Shown one piece after another: positions 8,175-16,953 of a DNA stretch of 64,000 nt (positions are counted from its first letter, which is position 1; each line of letters begins with the position of its first letter). The position numbers and the translations under genes are program-made. Origin of the DNA: Paenibacillus lutimineralis (lineage in GTDB: Bacteria > Bacillota > Bacilli > Paenibacillales > Paenibacillaceae); NCBI RefSeq assembly GCF_003991425.1, contig NZ_CP034346.1, positions 3,261,501 through 3,325,500 on the forward strand, written 5' to 3'. The notes below the pieces were generated by a model. That model saw nothing but the letters and a program-made list of their open reading frames with translations, was not told where the DNA came from and ran no database searches.

Positions 8175-8383
8175 AATGCCATCCCCATATTCATCACTAC
8201 GTTATAATCAGATTTTAGAATAATACATAATTGTGTGTTTTCCTTGTGAAAATGAGGTTGTTTCTTGATTCTAGGCGAGGGAACAAAAGTCATTTCTCTA
8301 ATTTCCTTCATAACTTCTTCATAAGTTGCAAATTCGTTCTTCATAACTCTGTTTTATAGTGTAGCTATAAGGAGGAGATAAAA

Positions 8384-8644
8384 ATGAAGAAATTCTGGAT
8401 TGGATTTGGGGTACTACTACTGGTTATGGGAATTGGATCAGCTGGTGCTTATGCTGCTTCGGCAAACAATGGTAACAACAGTGGCTTCTTCGAAAATATG
8501 CTGCCCTTTGCTAAACAAATACATCCCGACCTGTCAAATGAACAAATTGAACAAATGTACAACAATTGTAATAAGTCAAATGGGGTAGGAATGTCAGGAA
8601 TCAAGAGAAATTCTCAATTCAGAACAGGCATGATGAACTTCTAA
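8384..8644 (+). CDS. small secreted protein of unknown function
   Basis: The 86-residue product starts with a clear signal peptide, MKKFWIGFGVLLLVMGIGSA followed by GAYAASA, predicting cleavage after the AYA box. The mature part has HPDLSNEQIEQMYNNC, a pattern seen in small secreted proteins of Paenibacillus and Bacillus metal clusters, with one Cys and several Met. AAGGAGGAG lies seven bases upstream of ATG 8384. The gene is directly upstream of a two-component system but is separated from it by a terminator. It may be a target of that system. Confidence 0.65.
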   Translation: MKKFWIGFGVLLLVMGIGSAGAYAASANNGNNSGFFENMLPFAKQIHPDLSNEQIEQMYNNCNKSNGVGMSGIKRNSQFRTGMMNF

Positions 8645-8678
8645 TCCGGTCATGATAAGAAAAGACTTTCATAAGATG

Positions 8679-8706
8679 AGACCTTCAATGAAGAAGGTCT
8701 GTCTTT
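8679..8706 (+). terminator. rho-independent-type terminator
   Basis: AGACCTTC pairs with GAAGGTCT and is followed by GTCTTTG. It ends the small secreted-protein gene. Confidence 0.6.
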
Positions 8707-8736
8707 GTAAACAAAAAGAGATAGGTGAGGAAGTTT

Positions 8737-9438
8737 GTGAAGATACTATTGGTGGATGATGAAGAAAATATCCTGCACGTCATCAAGGCTTACTTGGAGA
8801 AAAACAATTATATAGTGTATGAGGCCGATACGGGAAAGGGCGCTCTTCATCTTTTTGAGACATTACATCCTGATCTTATAGTATTGGATTTAATGCTTCC
8901 GGATATAACCGGAGAGGAAGTGTGCAGAATAGTACGGAAGACTTCGAACATTCCGATTCTCATGCTGACGGCGAAAAGTAGTGAAGACGATATGATAAAT
9001 GGACTTATGATTGGAGCAGACGATTATATTACCAAACCTTTCAGCCCAAGAGAGCTCCTCGCTCGCGTAATTAGCTTATTGAGAAGATCTAATCATTCTG
9101 AACAGGAGAATAATACGTCATTTATGTCCTTTGCCCAAGGCGGTTTAACCGTGGATTTGGAACGATATGAAGTGAAATTTCAAGATGAGCCCGTTCCTCT
9201 TACACCGATGGAGTTCAAACTGCTGGAAATTTTGGCAAAGCATCCGAAGAGAGTGTTCTCGCGGCTTGAACTGGTTAACCTTAGCCAAGGCGATACTTTT
9301 GAAGGCTTTGAGCGTACCATTGATGTTCATATCAAGAATATTAGACAAAAAATTGACGATGATCCTAAGCACCCTGAATTTATAGGTACTGTTTTTGGGG
9401 TAGGCTATAAATTTTTGGTGAATCCTGATGAAAAATAG
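8737..9438 (+). CDS. OmpR-family response regulator
   Basis: The 233-residue regulator has an N-terminal receiver (KILLVDDEENI, phospho-Asp in VLDLMLPD, and K in ITKPFSPREL) and a C-terminal winged helix (TPMEFKLLEIL, RTIDVHIKNIRQKI, GVGYKF). The GTG at 8737 is chosen because GGTGAGGA sits five bases before it and because the protein then begins MKILLVDD as usual. It overlaps the kinase gene by 11 bases, so the two are translationally coupled. Its place beside copper genes suggests CusR-like control of metal resistance, though the ligand is not shown. Confidence 0.85.
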   Translation: MKILLVDDEENILHVIKAYLEKNNYIVYEADTGKGALHLFETLHPDLIVLDLMLPDITGEEVCRIVRKTSNIPILMLTAKSSEDDMINGLMIGADDYITKPFSPRELLARVISLLRRSNHSEQENNTSFMSFAQGGLTVDLERYEVKFQDEPVPLTPMEFKLLEILAKHPKRVFSRLELVNLSQGDTFEGFERTIDVHIKNIRQKIDDDPKHPEFIGTVFGVGYKFLVNPDEK

Positions 9439-10780
9439 AGGTGGATTAAGTAGAAAACTCCTTGTATCCCATACCGGTGTGGCGCTTAGTGCGCTACTGT
9501 CTATTGTCTTGCTTGTTAATCTGGTCATGGGCCTTTCGTTCAATCAGTACCAGAAAAATCAACAGGAGGCGGAAATACAAAGTATTCTTGACGATCTAGA
9601 AGCCTCTTATAATGAATCTTCTGGTACATGGAATACCGATGTTTGGATGGTTCTTTCTCACCAGGCGATGGCTGGTGATTATGTCGTTCGTGTTTATGAC
9701 AACGACCACCGCTTGATTTGGGATACCAGCTTAATGGGAATGCAGGGAGAAGCGAAATCCAAGCCCTTTTTAACCTCTATTAAAAAAACAATAGTAAAAG
9801 GCAATCAGCAGGTGGGAATATTGGAATTCCAGTCGTTCAACGAAACGTCCCAGAGTCTGAATAAGCAGTTCCTCCACATGTTTAACACGCTATTATGGGC
9901 TGCTCTAGGTATCGTTATAATCGGAACGTATCTATTTAGCAGATATATGGCTAAAAGTATAAGCCAACCCCTTTTAGAGATAAAGGATATTGCTTTAAGA
10001 ATGAAAGAGGGAGACCTTACCTCCCGTGTAGAAGGGAATAATCAAAATACGGAGATTTATGAGGTGGGCCAGGCTCTTAATCACTTAGCTGATGGGTTGG
10101 AGAAACAAGATCAGTTAAGGAAAACGTTGACCGCTGATGTAGCTCATGAACTGCGCACGCCTTTAACGACTATCCAAAGCCATTTGGAAGCATTCCAAGA
10201 TGGCATCTGGGAACCATCACCCGATAAGCTTCAAGTGTGTCATGACCAAGTAATGCGCCTGATTCAACTTATAAGTGATTTGGAAAATCTGGCTGCTGTA
10301 GAGAATCCCATGGCTCAGCTTAAGACGGAAATGGTATCTCTTAACGAAATTGTACGTGAGTCGATGAATACTATATCAAGCCAGTATTGGCATAAAGGTC
10401 TTTCAGCTGATCTGGTAAACAAGAGTGATGTATGGATTACCGGGGATCGCTCACGGCTGGGGCAGGTATTCTTGAATCTAATAAAAAATGCATATAAATA
10501 TACGAATTCAGGAAATATTCATATTGAGGTGTTCAGAGATAAAGGTGAAGGTGTCGTCATTATATCTGATACAGGAATGGGAATCACAGAAGAGGAATTG
10601 CCTTATATTTTTGAACGTTTTTACCGCGGGGAAAAATCAAGAAACAGGAAGACAGGTGGAGCCGGAATAGGACTTGCTGTTGTAAAAGCAATTGTGGATG
10701 CTCATTCCGGATCCATAAATGTGATAAGCAAAATCAATAAGGGGACAACCGTTTGTGTTCGGCTTCCTATAATTCGATGA
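9428..10780 (+). CDS. membrane sensor histidine kinase
   Basis: The 450-residue kinase has a first transmembrane helix at about 15-37, an extracellular sensor of about 115 residues, a second helix at about 152-172, and a HAMP linker to about 225. The dimerisation box ADVAHELRTPL carries phospho-acceptor His240. The ATPase domain has LIKNAYKYT, DTGMGI, FERFYRGEK and GAGIGLAVVK boxes. It is the partner of the response regulator it overlaps. The sensor domain has no obvious Met- or His-rich metal site, so a copper signal is only suggested by the neighbours. Confidence 0.85.
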   Translation: MKNRGGLSRKLLVSHTGVALSALLSIVLLVNLVMGLSFNQYQKNQQEAEIQSILDDLEASYNESSGTWNTDVWMVLSHQAMAGDYVVRVYDNDHRLIWDTSLMGMQGEAKSKPFLTSIKKTIVKGNQQVGILEFQSFNETSQSLNKQFLHMFNTLLWAALGIVIIGTYLFSRYMAKSISQPLLEIKDIALRMKEGDLTSRVEGNNQNTEIYEVGQALNHLADGLEKQDQLRKTLTADVAHELRTPLTTIQSHLEAFQDGIWEPSPDKLQVCHDQVMRLIQLISDLENLAAVENPMAQLKTEMVSLNEIVRESMNTISSQYWHKGLSADLVNKSDVWITGDRSRLGQVFLNLIKNAYKYTNSGNIHIEVFRDKGEGVVIISDTGMGITEEELPYIFERFYRGEKSRNRKTGGAGIGLAVVKAIVDAHSGSINVISKINKGTTVCVRLPIIR

Positions 10781-10794
10781 AAGGATGAGACAAA

Positions 10795-11013
10795 GTGATG
10801 ATGGGTTATGGTTTTGGGTTCGGAATGTTTGGCATGATCATCAATTTTCTTTTAATTGTAGGCGTAATTTATTTGGTTATAAGATGGGTAAGGGGAGAAG
10901 GAACCAACCGTCACATTGAAAGCACACCAGAGAGAATCTTGGATGAGCGATTTGCAAGAGGGGAAATCTCTGAAGATGAGTATTTTCGAATGAGAAGTAT
11001 TTTGCGTGACTAA
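10795..11013 (+). CDS. SHOCT-domain small membrane protein
   Basis: The 72-residue product has a glycine- and phenylalanine-rich start (MMMGYGFGFGMFG), one membrane helix (LLIVGVIYLVI), and a C-terminal SHOCT motif (ILDERFARGEISEDEYFRMR). SHOCT is a short helical oligomerisation module. Such proteins are common beside copper and multidrug two-component systems. Start is GTG 10795 with AAGGATGAG upstream, 14 bases after the kinase stop, so it completes a three-gene operon. Confidence 0.75.
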   Translation: MMMGYGFGFGMFGMIINFLLIVGVIYLVIRWVRGEGTNRHIESTPERILDERFARGEISEDEYFRMRSILRD

Positions 11014-11196
11014 TCACGATATAAAATGGAGCCAGGGATTACTTAATGTGGCATTGGGGATTTGATGAACTAGTTAAGGCAACAGGAACAGAGGAGAACA
11101 TTATAAACAAATTCGGTTCTGTTCTTGATACCATATAAAGAAAGAATAGAGCGTTGGATATGCTTAATAATTTTGGTATTACAATATGCACTAATA

Positions 11197-11230
11197 AACA
11201 CGGGACCTTGAGAAGGGTCCCGTGTTCCTT
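11197..11230 (+). terminator. rho-independent-type terminator
   Basis: ACACGGGACC pairs with GGTCCCGTGT and is followed by TCCTTT. It closes the RR-HK-SHOCT operon after a 180-base stretch without a gene. Confidence 0.65.
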
Positions 11231-11297
11231 TATAAGAAATCCTTTAGTATTGTCTTTACTTATAAATGCAAAAATGTTAAAGGCTTAAATCGATAAA

Positions 11298-11332
11298 ACA
11301 AGCAGCCCCTACAGGATGCTTGTTTTTTTGTT
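11298..11332 (+). terminator. rho-independent-type terminator
   Basis: ACAAGCA pairs with TGCTTGT, followed by TTTTTTTG. It is a second barrier before the copper operon. Confidence 0.6.
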
Positions 11333-11384
11333 CTCCTTATTTTCGACATTTTTTTAATTACCAAAGGCTAGCTAACAAAGTAAC

Positions 11385-11670
11385 CACTGCGAAGAATGAG
11401 TACTACGACGATCACATTGGTAAGTGGGTCTGCCCATCCTCAGCCGAAGAGCATCATCAGCAGAGCGGCAAAATTGCTCCAACAAACCCCAACATATCGC
11501 TGAGGGCGTGCAGATAAGCACCACGCATATTCAGGTTGTGCCCTGTAAGCTACCGCGCATCATATTCAAAGCAACGAGTATATTAGTGAACATGCCGATA
11601 ATGCTGATAACCAGTTTCCTACTGTAGCCACTTCTGGCGGATTTATAAATCTATCGGTCGGACAAGTCAT
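11385..11670 (-). pseudogene. CDF-family metal exporter (CzcD-like), decayed fragment
   Basis: Reading the minus strand with frame changes gives DRFINPPEVATVG, then KLVISIIGMFTNILVALNMM, then NLNMRGAYLHALSDMLGFVG and GWADPLTNVIVVVLILRSG. These match, in order, the TM4-TM6 region of cation diffusion facilitators (typically RFxxPPEV, then a helix, then ExLNxRGAYLHVLGDxLGSVG). The HxxxD zinc-site pattern is preserved in HALSD. At least three frame changes and one in-frame stop show it is dead. The window thus once also carried a zinc or cobalt exporter. The N-terminal half is not identifiable. Confidence 0.7.
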
Positions 11671-11935
11671 GGAACAGACTGCATCTGCCGCACGTATCCT
11701 ACTGATCCCAAGTAGCATCACGATTTTCTTATTCATACTGATCGAGTTGTTCCTTTTGCGACTGATTGTCTGGCCACTGAGCTGGATACATGCAATTCCC
11801 ACGGATAGAGCATGGAGACTTGATCGAGGTACGAACTCATATCCGCAGCTGCGATAAAGAATCGTTATGCGATCGTTCGATGGATAAATATCATTTTGAA
11901 ATAACTAATAGAATCTTCTGCATTAATGTCCCGTT

Positions 11936-12009
11936 GTATAGGGGGTGGGAGTATATAGGTGGTGAGGGTATAAAAAAACTTGACTCAATATAGGGTAGGG
12001 GGGTATAGT
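11936..12009 (+). promoter_or_regulatory. copper operon promoter with two CsoR-type operator candidates
   Basis: A promoter with -35 TTGACT (11980-11985), an 18-bp spacer and -10 TATAGT (12004-12009) lies about 95 bases before the first copZ. The spacer carries ATAGGGTAGGGGGGTATA, a G-run flanked by TATA ends as in CsoR operators. A second copy of the same type, TATAGGGGGTGGGAGTATA, lies at 11937-11955. Repression by the CsoR encoded at 16469 is inferred. Confidence 0.7.
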
Positions 12010-12104
12010 ATATATGCAAGCGGCGATGAGCCAAATCACTATTACAATTCCTTGAATTAGGAAAATCTAAACACACAATTCATTCGCAGAAGGGGCGATA
12101 ATAA

Positions 12105-12305
12105 ATGAAAAGCGTAAAATTAAAAGTTCAAGGTATGAGCTGTCAGCATTGTGTAAATTCCATTGAAGGTGCGCTTAAAGAGATTGGTGCAATTGGGAAA
12201 GTCGATCTTAATAGCGAGTCGGTTGATGTAACGTTTGAAGAAAGCCAAGTATCCATGGAGCAGATTAAAGAGGCTATCGAAGAACTGGGATACGTAGTGT
12301 TGTAA
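12105..12305 (+). CDS. copZ: copper chaperone CopZ (first copy)
   Basis: The 66-residue protein has the ferredoxin-like HMA fold with the metal-binding motif GMSCQHC near residue 10. It carries Cu(I) in the cytoplasm and delivers it to CopA. AGAAGGGGCGA precedes ATG 12105. It is nearly identical to the second copy at 12453; between them they differ only at a few start and end residues. The operator-bearing promoter lies just upstream, so this is the first gene of the copper operon. A short stem-loop of about 20 bases follows it. Confidence 0.9.
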   Translation: MKSVKLKVQGMSCQHCVNSIEGALKEIGAIGKVDLNSESVDVTFEESQVSMEQIKEAIEELGYVVL

Positions 12306-12452
12306 GTCAATCAAAATAAAAAAGCGAGTTGCTTTTCTTTAAGTAATGATAAAAATTTTTTTGTATTTTAAGGATGTTAAGTTTTAAAAAATTAAATCAT
12401 GTTCTAAAAATACAAAAAAAAAGTCTAGCGAAAACGAAAGGACGATTAAAAA

Positions 12453-12653
12453 ATGAAAAACATCACATTGAAAGTTCAAGGTATGAGTTGTCAACATTGT
12501 GTAAATTCCATTGAAGGTGCGCTTAAAGAGATCGGTGCAATTGGGAAAGTCGATCTTAATAGCGAGTCGGTTGATGTAACGTTTGAAGAAAGCCAAGTAT
12601 CCATGGAGCTAATTAAAGAAACTATTGAAGATCAGGGATACCATGTTTTGTAA
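12453..12653 (+). CDS. copZ: copper chaperone CopZ (second copy)
   Basis: This 66-residue HMA-domain chaperone with GMSCQHC differs from the first copy mainly at KNIT/KSVK near the start and at the last dozen residues (LIKETIEDQGYHVL versus QIKEAIEELGYVVL). The central 120 bases are almost identical at the nucleotide level, and the copies are 348 bases apart. This points to a recent tandem duplication. GAAAGGACG lies before the ATG. copA follows 32 bases later, so the pair copZ-copA is a normal chaperone and pump unit. Confidence 0.9.
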   Translation: MKNITLKVQGMSCQHCVNSIEGALKEIGAIGKVDLNSESVDVTFEESQVSMELIKETIEDQGYHVL

Positions 12654-12685
12654 ATCACCATTAGATGTTGGAGGAGTGAGTAATA

Positions 12686-15121
12686 ATGGTAGCAACAGCG
12701 GCTCAAACTAAGCAATCCAGTTTGCAAATTACGGGTATGACATGTGCTGCTTGTGCAAACAGAATTGAGAAAGGCCTCAGTAAAATGGATGGGGTGACTT
12801 CGGCTAATGTAAATTTTGCTCTTGAAAAAGCGAACGTAACGTATGATCCCACTAAGGTGGATCGTAAAAACCTAGAGGTAACAATCCAAAAGCTTGGATA
12901 CGGCACAGTTTCAGAGGTTGCTCAATTTAACCTTGAAGGCATGACTTGTGCTGCGTGTGCAAACAAAATTGAGAAGGGGCTAAGCAAGCTGCCAGGGGTT
13001 ACAAGCGCTTCAGTCAACTTTGCTATGGAGACAGCCCGAGTTGAATTTTCGCCAAGCGAAGTATCCATTGAAGATATGCAAAACAAGGTCAAAAAGCTGG
13101 GCTATAGTGCGGTTGTCAAACAAGAGTCGAAAAACACAGGTGACCACCGCAGTAAAGAAATCAGCAATCTAAAACGAAAATTGTTGATTTCGGCGATTCT
13201 CTCATTGCCGCTGCTGTGGACGATGGTTGCTCACTTTTCATTTACCTCGTGGATTTATGTACCCGACTTCTTGATGAATCCTTGGATTCAACTTATTTTA
13301 GCTACCCCGGTGCAATTTTATATTGGCAAACAGTTTTATGTAGGCGCCTATAAAGCCCTTCGCAATGGGAGCGCAAATATGGATGTTCTCGTCTCACTAG
13401 GGACATCGGCTGCTTACTTTTATAGTCTGTACCTGACAATTGACTGGTCAACAATGAGTAGCAGTATGCATCACGGGCCATCCCTCTACTTTGAGACCAG
13501 TGCAATCCTCATTACCTTGGTGATTATGGGGAAATTGTTCGAAGGGCTCGCAAAAGGCCGGACTTCAGAAGCCATCAAGTCTTTGATGGGACTGCAGGCT
13601 AAAACTGCTTTGGTTGTTCGAGATGGCAAAGAGCTCTCGATTCCAGTTGATGAAGTAATCGTAGAGGACATTGTTCTGATCCGTCCAGGAGACAAAGTAC
13701 CGGTTGATGGAGAAGTACTGGAAGGCGTATCGTCGGTAGATGAGTCGATGCTTACGGGAGAAAGTCTTCCTGTAGAGAAGAAGGTCGGTGATGCAGTAAT
13801 TGGAGCTACGATCAACAAAAACGGTGTTCTTCGTATTAAGGCCACAAAAGTCGGTAAGGAAACAGCTCTTGCGCAGATTATTAAAGTAGTGGAAGAAGCG
13901 CAGGGTTCCAAAGCGCCGATTCAGCGAGTAGCGGATGTCATTTCCGGCATATTTGTTCCTATTGTTGTGGGCATTGCCGTGGTTGCCTTCCTGGTGTGGT
14001 ATTTCTTCATTGCTCCTGGTGATTTCTCCGGTGCTTTGGAAAAAGCGATTGCTATTCTGGTTATTGCATGCCCATGTGCACTCGGATTGGCCACCCCAAC
14101 CTCGATTATGGCAGGATCGGGTCGTGCTGCAGAAATAGGCGTATTGTTCAAGGGTGGAGAGCATCTGGAACAAACGCACAAGATCGACGCGATTATTCTG
14201 GACAAAACTGGCACGGTAACAAAAGGAAAACCGGAATTAACGGATGTTTTGGCTCAAGGCAGCGAATCGGAATTTCTCAGACTCGTTGGCGCGGCGGAGA
14301 AGAATTCGGAGCATCCACTTGCGGAAGCCATTGTTGCCGGTATTCAGTCCCGGAATATTGAAATGCCGGGAACGGAGTCTTTTGAAGCTATTCCGGGATT
14401 TGGAATTAGAGCAATTGTAGAAGGAAAACAACTGCTTGTGGGGACTCGAAGACTTATGGAAAAGTACGGAATCGACGCTAAAGCAGCAGCCTACGATTCG
14501 ATGTCCCATTTGGAAGAGGAAGGTAAAACCGCTATGCTGGTTTCGATTGATGATCGGTATGCAGGAATGGTAGCCGTGGCGGATACGATTAAAGAGACGT
14601 CGAAGGCTGCTGTAAGCCGCCTGAAAGATATGGGGATCCAGGTAATTATGATTACTGGTGACAATGAACGGACGGCCAAAGCCATAGCAGCACAGGTAGG
14701 GATTGACCATGTTCGAGCTGAAGTTCTCCCTGAAGGAAAAGCAGAAGAAGTGAAAAAATTGCAAAATCAAGGCAAAAAAGTGGCCATGGTCGGTGACGGA
14801 ATCAATGATGCCCCTGCTCTCGCGACTGCCGACATTGGTATGGCAATCGGTACGGGAACGGATGTTGCCATGGAGGCAGCGGATGTAAGTCTTATGCGTG
14901 GGGACCTGTCCAGCATTCCTGATGCGATTTATATGAGCCGTAAGACAATGAGTAATATTAAGCAAAACTTGTTCTGGGCACTCGGTTATAACACGCTGGG
15001 CATTCCTATTGCTGCAATAGGTCTGCTGGCGCCTTGGGTAGCGGGTGCTGCAATGGCGATGAGTTCCGTATCCGTGGTTCTCAATGCACTTCGATTGCAG
15101 CGAGTGAAAGTAAAACATTAA
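12686..15121 (+). CDS. copA: Cu(I)-exporting P1B-type ATPase CopA
   Basis: The 811-residue pump has two N-terminal HMA domains, each with GMTCAAC (Cys20/Cys23 and Cys88/Cys91). The usual P1B core follows: eight membrane segments, the actuator motif LTGES, the transport-site CPC in [14 protein letters not shown], the phosphorylation site DKTGTVT, the SEHPLAEAI His-Pro pair of P1B ATPases and the hinge [11 protein letters not shown]. It exports Cu(I) across the cytoplasmic membrane using ATP. TTGGAGGAGTG precedes ATG 12686. The product is complete and family-sized. It is in the CsoR-type operon with both copZ genes. Confidence 0.95.
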   Translation: MVATAAQTKQSSLQITGMTCAACANRIEKGLSKMDGVTSANVNFALEKANVTYDPTKVDRKNLEVTIQKLGYGTVSEVAQFNLEGMTCAACANKIEKGLSKLPGVTSASVNFAMETARVEFSPSEVSIEDMQNKVKKLGYSAVVKQESKNTGDHRSKEISNLKRKLLISAILSLPLLWTMVAHFSFTSWIYVPDFLMNPWIQLILATPVQFYIGKQFYVGAYKALRNGSANMDVLVSLGTSAAYFYSLYLTIDWSTMSSSMHHGPSLYFETSAILITLVIMGKLFEGLAKGRTSEAIKSLMGLQAKTALVVRDGKELSIPVDEVIVEDIVLIRPGDKVPVDGEVLEGVSSVDESMLTGESLPVEKKVGDAVIGATINKNGVLRIKATKVGKETALAQIIKVVEEAQGSKAPIQRVADVISGIFVPIVVGIAVVAFLVWYFFIAPGDFSGALEKAIAILVIACPCALGLATPTSIMAGSGRAAEIGVLFKGGEHLEQTHKIDAIILDKTGTVTKGKPELTDVLAQGSESEFLRLVGAAEKNSEHPLAEAIVAGIQSRNIEMPGTESFEAIPGFGIRAIVEGKQLLVGTRRLMEKYGIDAKAAAYDSMSHLEEEGKTAMLVSIDDRYAGMVAVADTIKETSKAAVSRLKDMGIQVIMITGDNERTAKAIAAQVGIDHVRAEVLPEGKAEEVKKLQNQGKKVAMVGDGINDAPALATADIGMAIGTGTDVAMEAADVSLMRGDLSSIPDAIYMSRKTMSNIKQNLFWALGYNTLGIPIAAIGLLAPWVAGAAMAMSSVSVVLNALRLQRVKVKH

Positions 15122-15149
15122 TAAGAGGAAACCACGAATTCAGAAGAAC

Positions 15150-15311
15150 ACAGTGGGTCACATCCATCATCATCATGCGGGTCAACAGGGAACTGGCCCG
15201 AAGGCTGAATTTATGACTTCCTTTCCGAAAGCTGGTATCTATAAAGTTTGGGGTCAATTCCAACATCAAGGAAAAGTCTTTACTGTTCCTTTTGTAGTCG
15301 ATATTAAATGA
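15150..15311 (+). pseudogene. C-terminal remnant of a YtkA/FixH-like secreted protein
   Basis: About 53 codons follow copA: a His run (GHIHHHHAGQQ) and then EFMTSFPKAGIYKVWGQFQ followed by KVFTVPFVVDIK. This beta-strand pattern ends many secreted YtkA- or cupredoxin-like proteins. There is no start codon or ribosome binding site and the frame begins inside what should be the protein. The 5' part was deleted, probably when copA and its neighbour came together. Confidence 0.5.
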
Positions 15312-15334
15312 ATTTAGTAAAGGGGCTCTAAAAT

Positions 15335-15964
15335 ATGGAGGAAACAGTCAAAATCGCCATTAGCCCAGCTATTCAACTAGGAGGGAGTCTGTTCACTCCT
15401 AAACAGCTTATAAAAATTGGTGATATTATTGGGCCGGATGCAAAGGTCGAAATGACAGGCTTCAAACAGCTCTATGCAGAAGTAACGATCGACCGTCGGG
15501 ATTCGATAAAGCAAGAACTTGAGCAAAGCGGTTTAGAAGTGAATCCGGCCGGTTTTGTGACAAAAAGCCTAATTGTGTGCAATTTTTGTAGAGGCTCTAA
15601 AGATGCTGGCCTTGAAACCGCAAAAAATTTAAACAAAGCAATATCTGGTATAGAAACACCAACTCCACTAAAGATTGGATACGCCGGATGTGCGTTAGGT
15701 ACAAGTGAGCCGTTAATTAAAGATATTGGTGTTGTCAAAATGCGAGATAAATTTGATATCTATGTGGGCGGAGAAGCGAAGGGGCTTAAAACCTCCTTCG
15801 CCAAGCTGCTCCTGTCCGGAATAACGGAAGATCAACTTATTACCGTCATCACTGCTATCATTGATTTTTATAAAGAGCATGCAAAAGGCAAAGAAAAGTT
15901 CAGTAAATTCATTAATCGAATTTCGCTAGAGCAGTTACAAAGCTTTGCGGATATTCACTTTTAA
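15335..15964 (+). CDS. small nitrite/sulfite reductase-like domain protein
   Basis: The 209-residue protein resembles the siroheme/4Fe-4S half of nitrite and sulfite reductases: a ferredoxin-like half-domain (QLIKIGDIIGPDAKVEMTG) and the cluster region LIVCNFCRGSKDAGLETA with GYAGCALGTSEP. Only three Cys are seen (CxxC plus one) where full sulfite reductases have four as Cx5C and Cx3C, so binding of a 4Fe-4S-siroheme centre is uncertain. It lies between copA and a glutaredoxin in the same direction with short gaps, probably the same operon. A role in redox or sulfur stress caused by copper is plausible. Confidence 0.65.
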   Translation: MEETVKIAISPAIQLGGSLFTPKQLIKIGDIIGPDAKVEMTGFKQLYAEVTIDRRDSIKQELEQSGLEVNPAGFVTKSLIVCNFCRGSKDAGLETAKNLNKAISGIETPTPLKIGYAGCALGTSEPLIKDIGVVKMRDKFDIYVGGEAKGLKTSFAKLLLSGITEDQLITVITAIIDFYKEHAKGKEKFSKFINRISLEQLQSFADIHF

Positions 15965-15988
15965 CAAAGAGGATGGGGTGTAGAGAAA

Positions 15989-16231
15989 ATGAATAAGTCG
16001 ATAAAAATTTATACAATTCCGACTTGTAGCGATTGCAGTTACGCAAAACGCTTTTTTAAAGAAAACGATATCCCCTTTAAAGATTTCAATTGTGAAGAAG
16101 ACATCAAGTATGCAGAGGAAGTTTGGAACTTGACTGGAAAACAAATTGTTCCAACGATTTTGATCGATGATAAGGTTTTTATTGGTTTCGCGGAAAATCT
16201 GGGTGAAATCAGAGATTTATTATCAACATAA
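15989..16231 (+). CDS. glutaredoxin-family protein
   Basis: The 80-residue thioredoxin-fold protein has the active site TCSDCSYAK near residue 12 and the cis-Pro motif IVPTILIDD, with GFAEN near the end, as in NrdH/glutaredoxin-like proteins of Bacillota. It probably reduces protein disulfides or copper-thiol adducts. It is 24 bases downstream of the siroheme-reductase-like gene, with AAGAGGATGGGG before the ATG. A terminator follows, so it is likely the last gene of the copZ-copA transcript. Confidence 0.8.
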   Translation: MNKSIKIYTIPTCSDCSYAKRFFKENDIPFKDFNCEEDIKYAEEVWNLTGKQIVPTILIDDKVFIGFAENLGEIRDLLST

Positions 16232-16261
16232 ATAATAGGTAACTCTTTACATGACTATTCA

Positions 16262-16290
16262 AAGCAGCTCGCCTAGAGCTGCTCTTTTAT
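16262..16290 (+). terminator. rho-independent-type terminator of the copper operon
   Basis: AGCAGCTC pairs with GAGCTGCT, followed by CTTTTAT. Confidence 0.7.
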
Positions 16291-16468
16291 ATTAAGTCGG
16301 TACTTTTTCTTGATTAAATTAACTTGAATTAGATTTCATAAGTTAATGATGCATAGAACTAATTTCTTCTTTATTCCGAAATATGTTAAGTGTTATTTTT
16401 ATATTCATCAATACTTTGCTCACTGTTTAGAAAGGTGGGAAAGGTGATTGACCAAAGGAGATGAGATT

Positions 16469-16798
16469 ATGATCAAAACAACACAAGAGACTGACTCATG
16501 TAACCATACATCTTCAACAGAGCGAAAAAGTCATCATTCAGAAAAAACAAAGCTAAGCTTAATTCATCGGTTAAATCGCATTGAAGGGCAAGTACGTGGA
16601 GTAAAGGGATTGATTGAACGGGATACCTACTGTGACGATGTGCTAAATCAAATTGCTTCGATTCAATCCGCTTTGAATGGATTGGGAAAACAACTGCTCG
16701 AACATCATTTAAAAAGCTGTGTCATTGAACGGATTGAGGAAGGCGATCATGATGTAATAGATGAATTGCTTACCACAGTAAATAAGTTAATGAAATGA
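16469..16798 (+). CDS. csoR: copper-sensing repressor CsoR
   Basis: The 109-residue four-helix regulator has the CsoR/RcnR fold (LIHRLNRIEGQVRGVKGLIE) and the three Cu(I) ligands of CsoR: Cys in DTYCDDV and the His-x3-Cys pair in HHLKSCV. The His sets it apart from the persulfide sensor CstR. Start is ATG 16469 with AAAGGAG eight bases before. A longer N-terminal, His-rich tail precedes the core. Cu(I) binding should release it from the operators at 11936-12009. The stop codon TGA is directly followed by the TGTC terminus of a repeat element. Confidence 0.9.
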   Translation: MIKTTQETDSCNHTSSTERKSHHSEKTKLSLIHRLNRIEGQVRGVKGLIERDTYCDDVLNQIASIQSALNGLGKQLLEHHLKSCVIERIEEGDHDVIDELLTTVNKLMK

Positions 16799-16866
16799 TG
16801 TCGAGGGACAAGAACATGTACCGATTACCGTAATGGACAAGAACATAGTCCGATTACCGATTAGAT
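16799..16866 (+). repeat. compact subfamily A transposon-end-like element abutting csoR
   Basis: TGTCGAGGGACAAGAACATG starts at the first base after the csoR stop. A second direct core, GGACAAGAACATAGTCC, and the tail CCGATTAGAT follow. The hairpin and inverted pair found in longer copies are absent. The degenerate copy at 3639-3707 has the same compact layout and also sits at a gene 3' end. Confidence 0.75.
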
Positions 16867-16922
16867 GAATAATCCCAATGCTACTTCATTAAGCTAACGG
16901 GAAGGATGACGTAACTAACGAA

Positions 16923-16953
16923 GGCAGCCGGCTTTTTATGCGGTTGCCTTTTT
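16923..16953 (+). terminator. rho-independent-type terminator
   Basis: GGCAGCCG pairs with CGGTTGCC, followed by TTTTTCTT. A CTAACGGG motif lies about 30 bases upstream, as at 4508-4577. Confidence 0.6.

Noticed and set aside
8138..8344. 68-codon minus-strand frame overlapping the NusG-domain gene
   Set aside because: It would leave only 39 bases for two divergent promoters, overlaps a better gene and shows no known family.
13565..15118. Long minus-strand frames opposite copA
   Set aside because: They are shadows of a clear P-type ATPase and contain no protein-like motifs.
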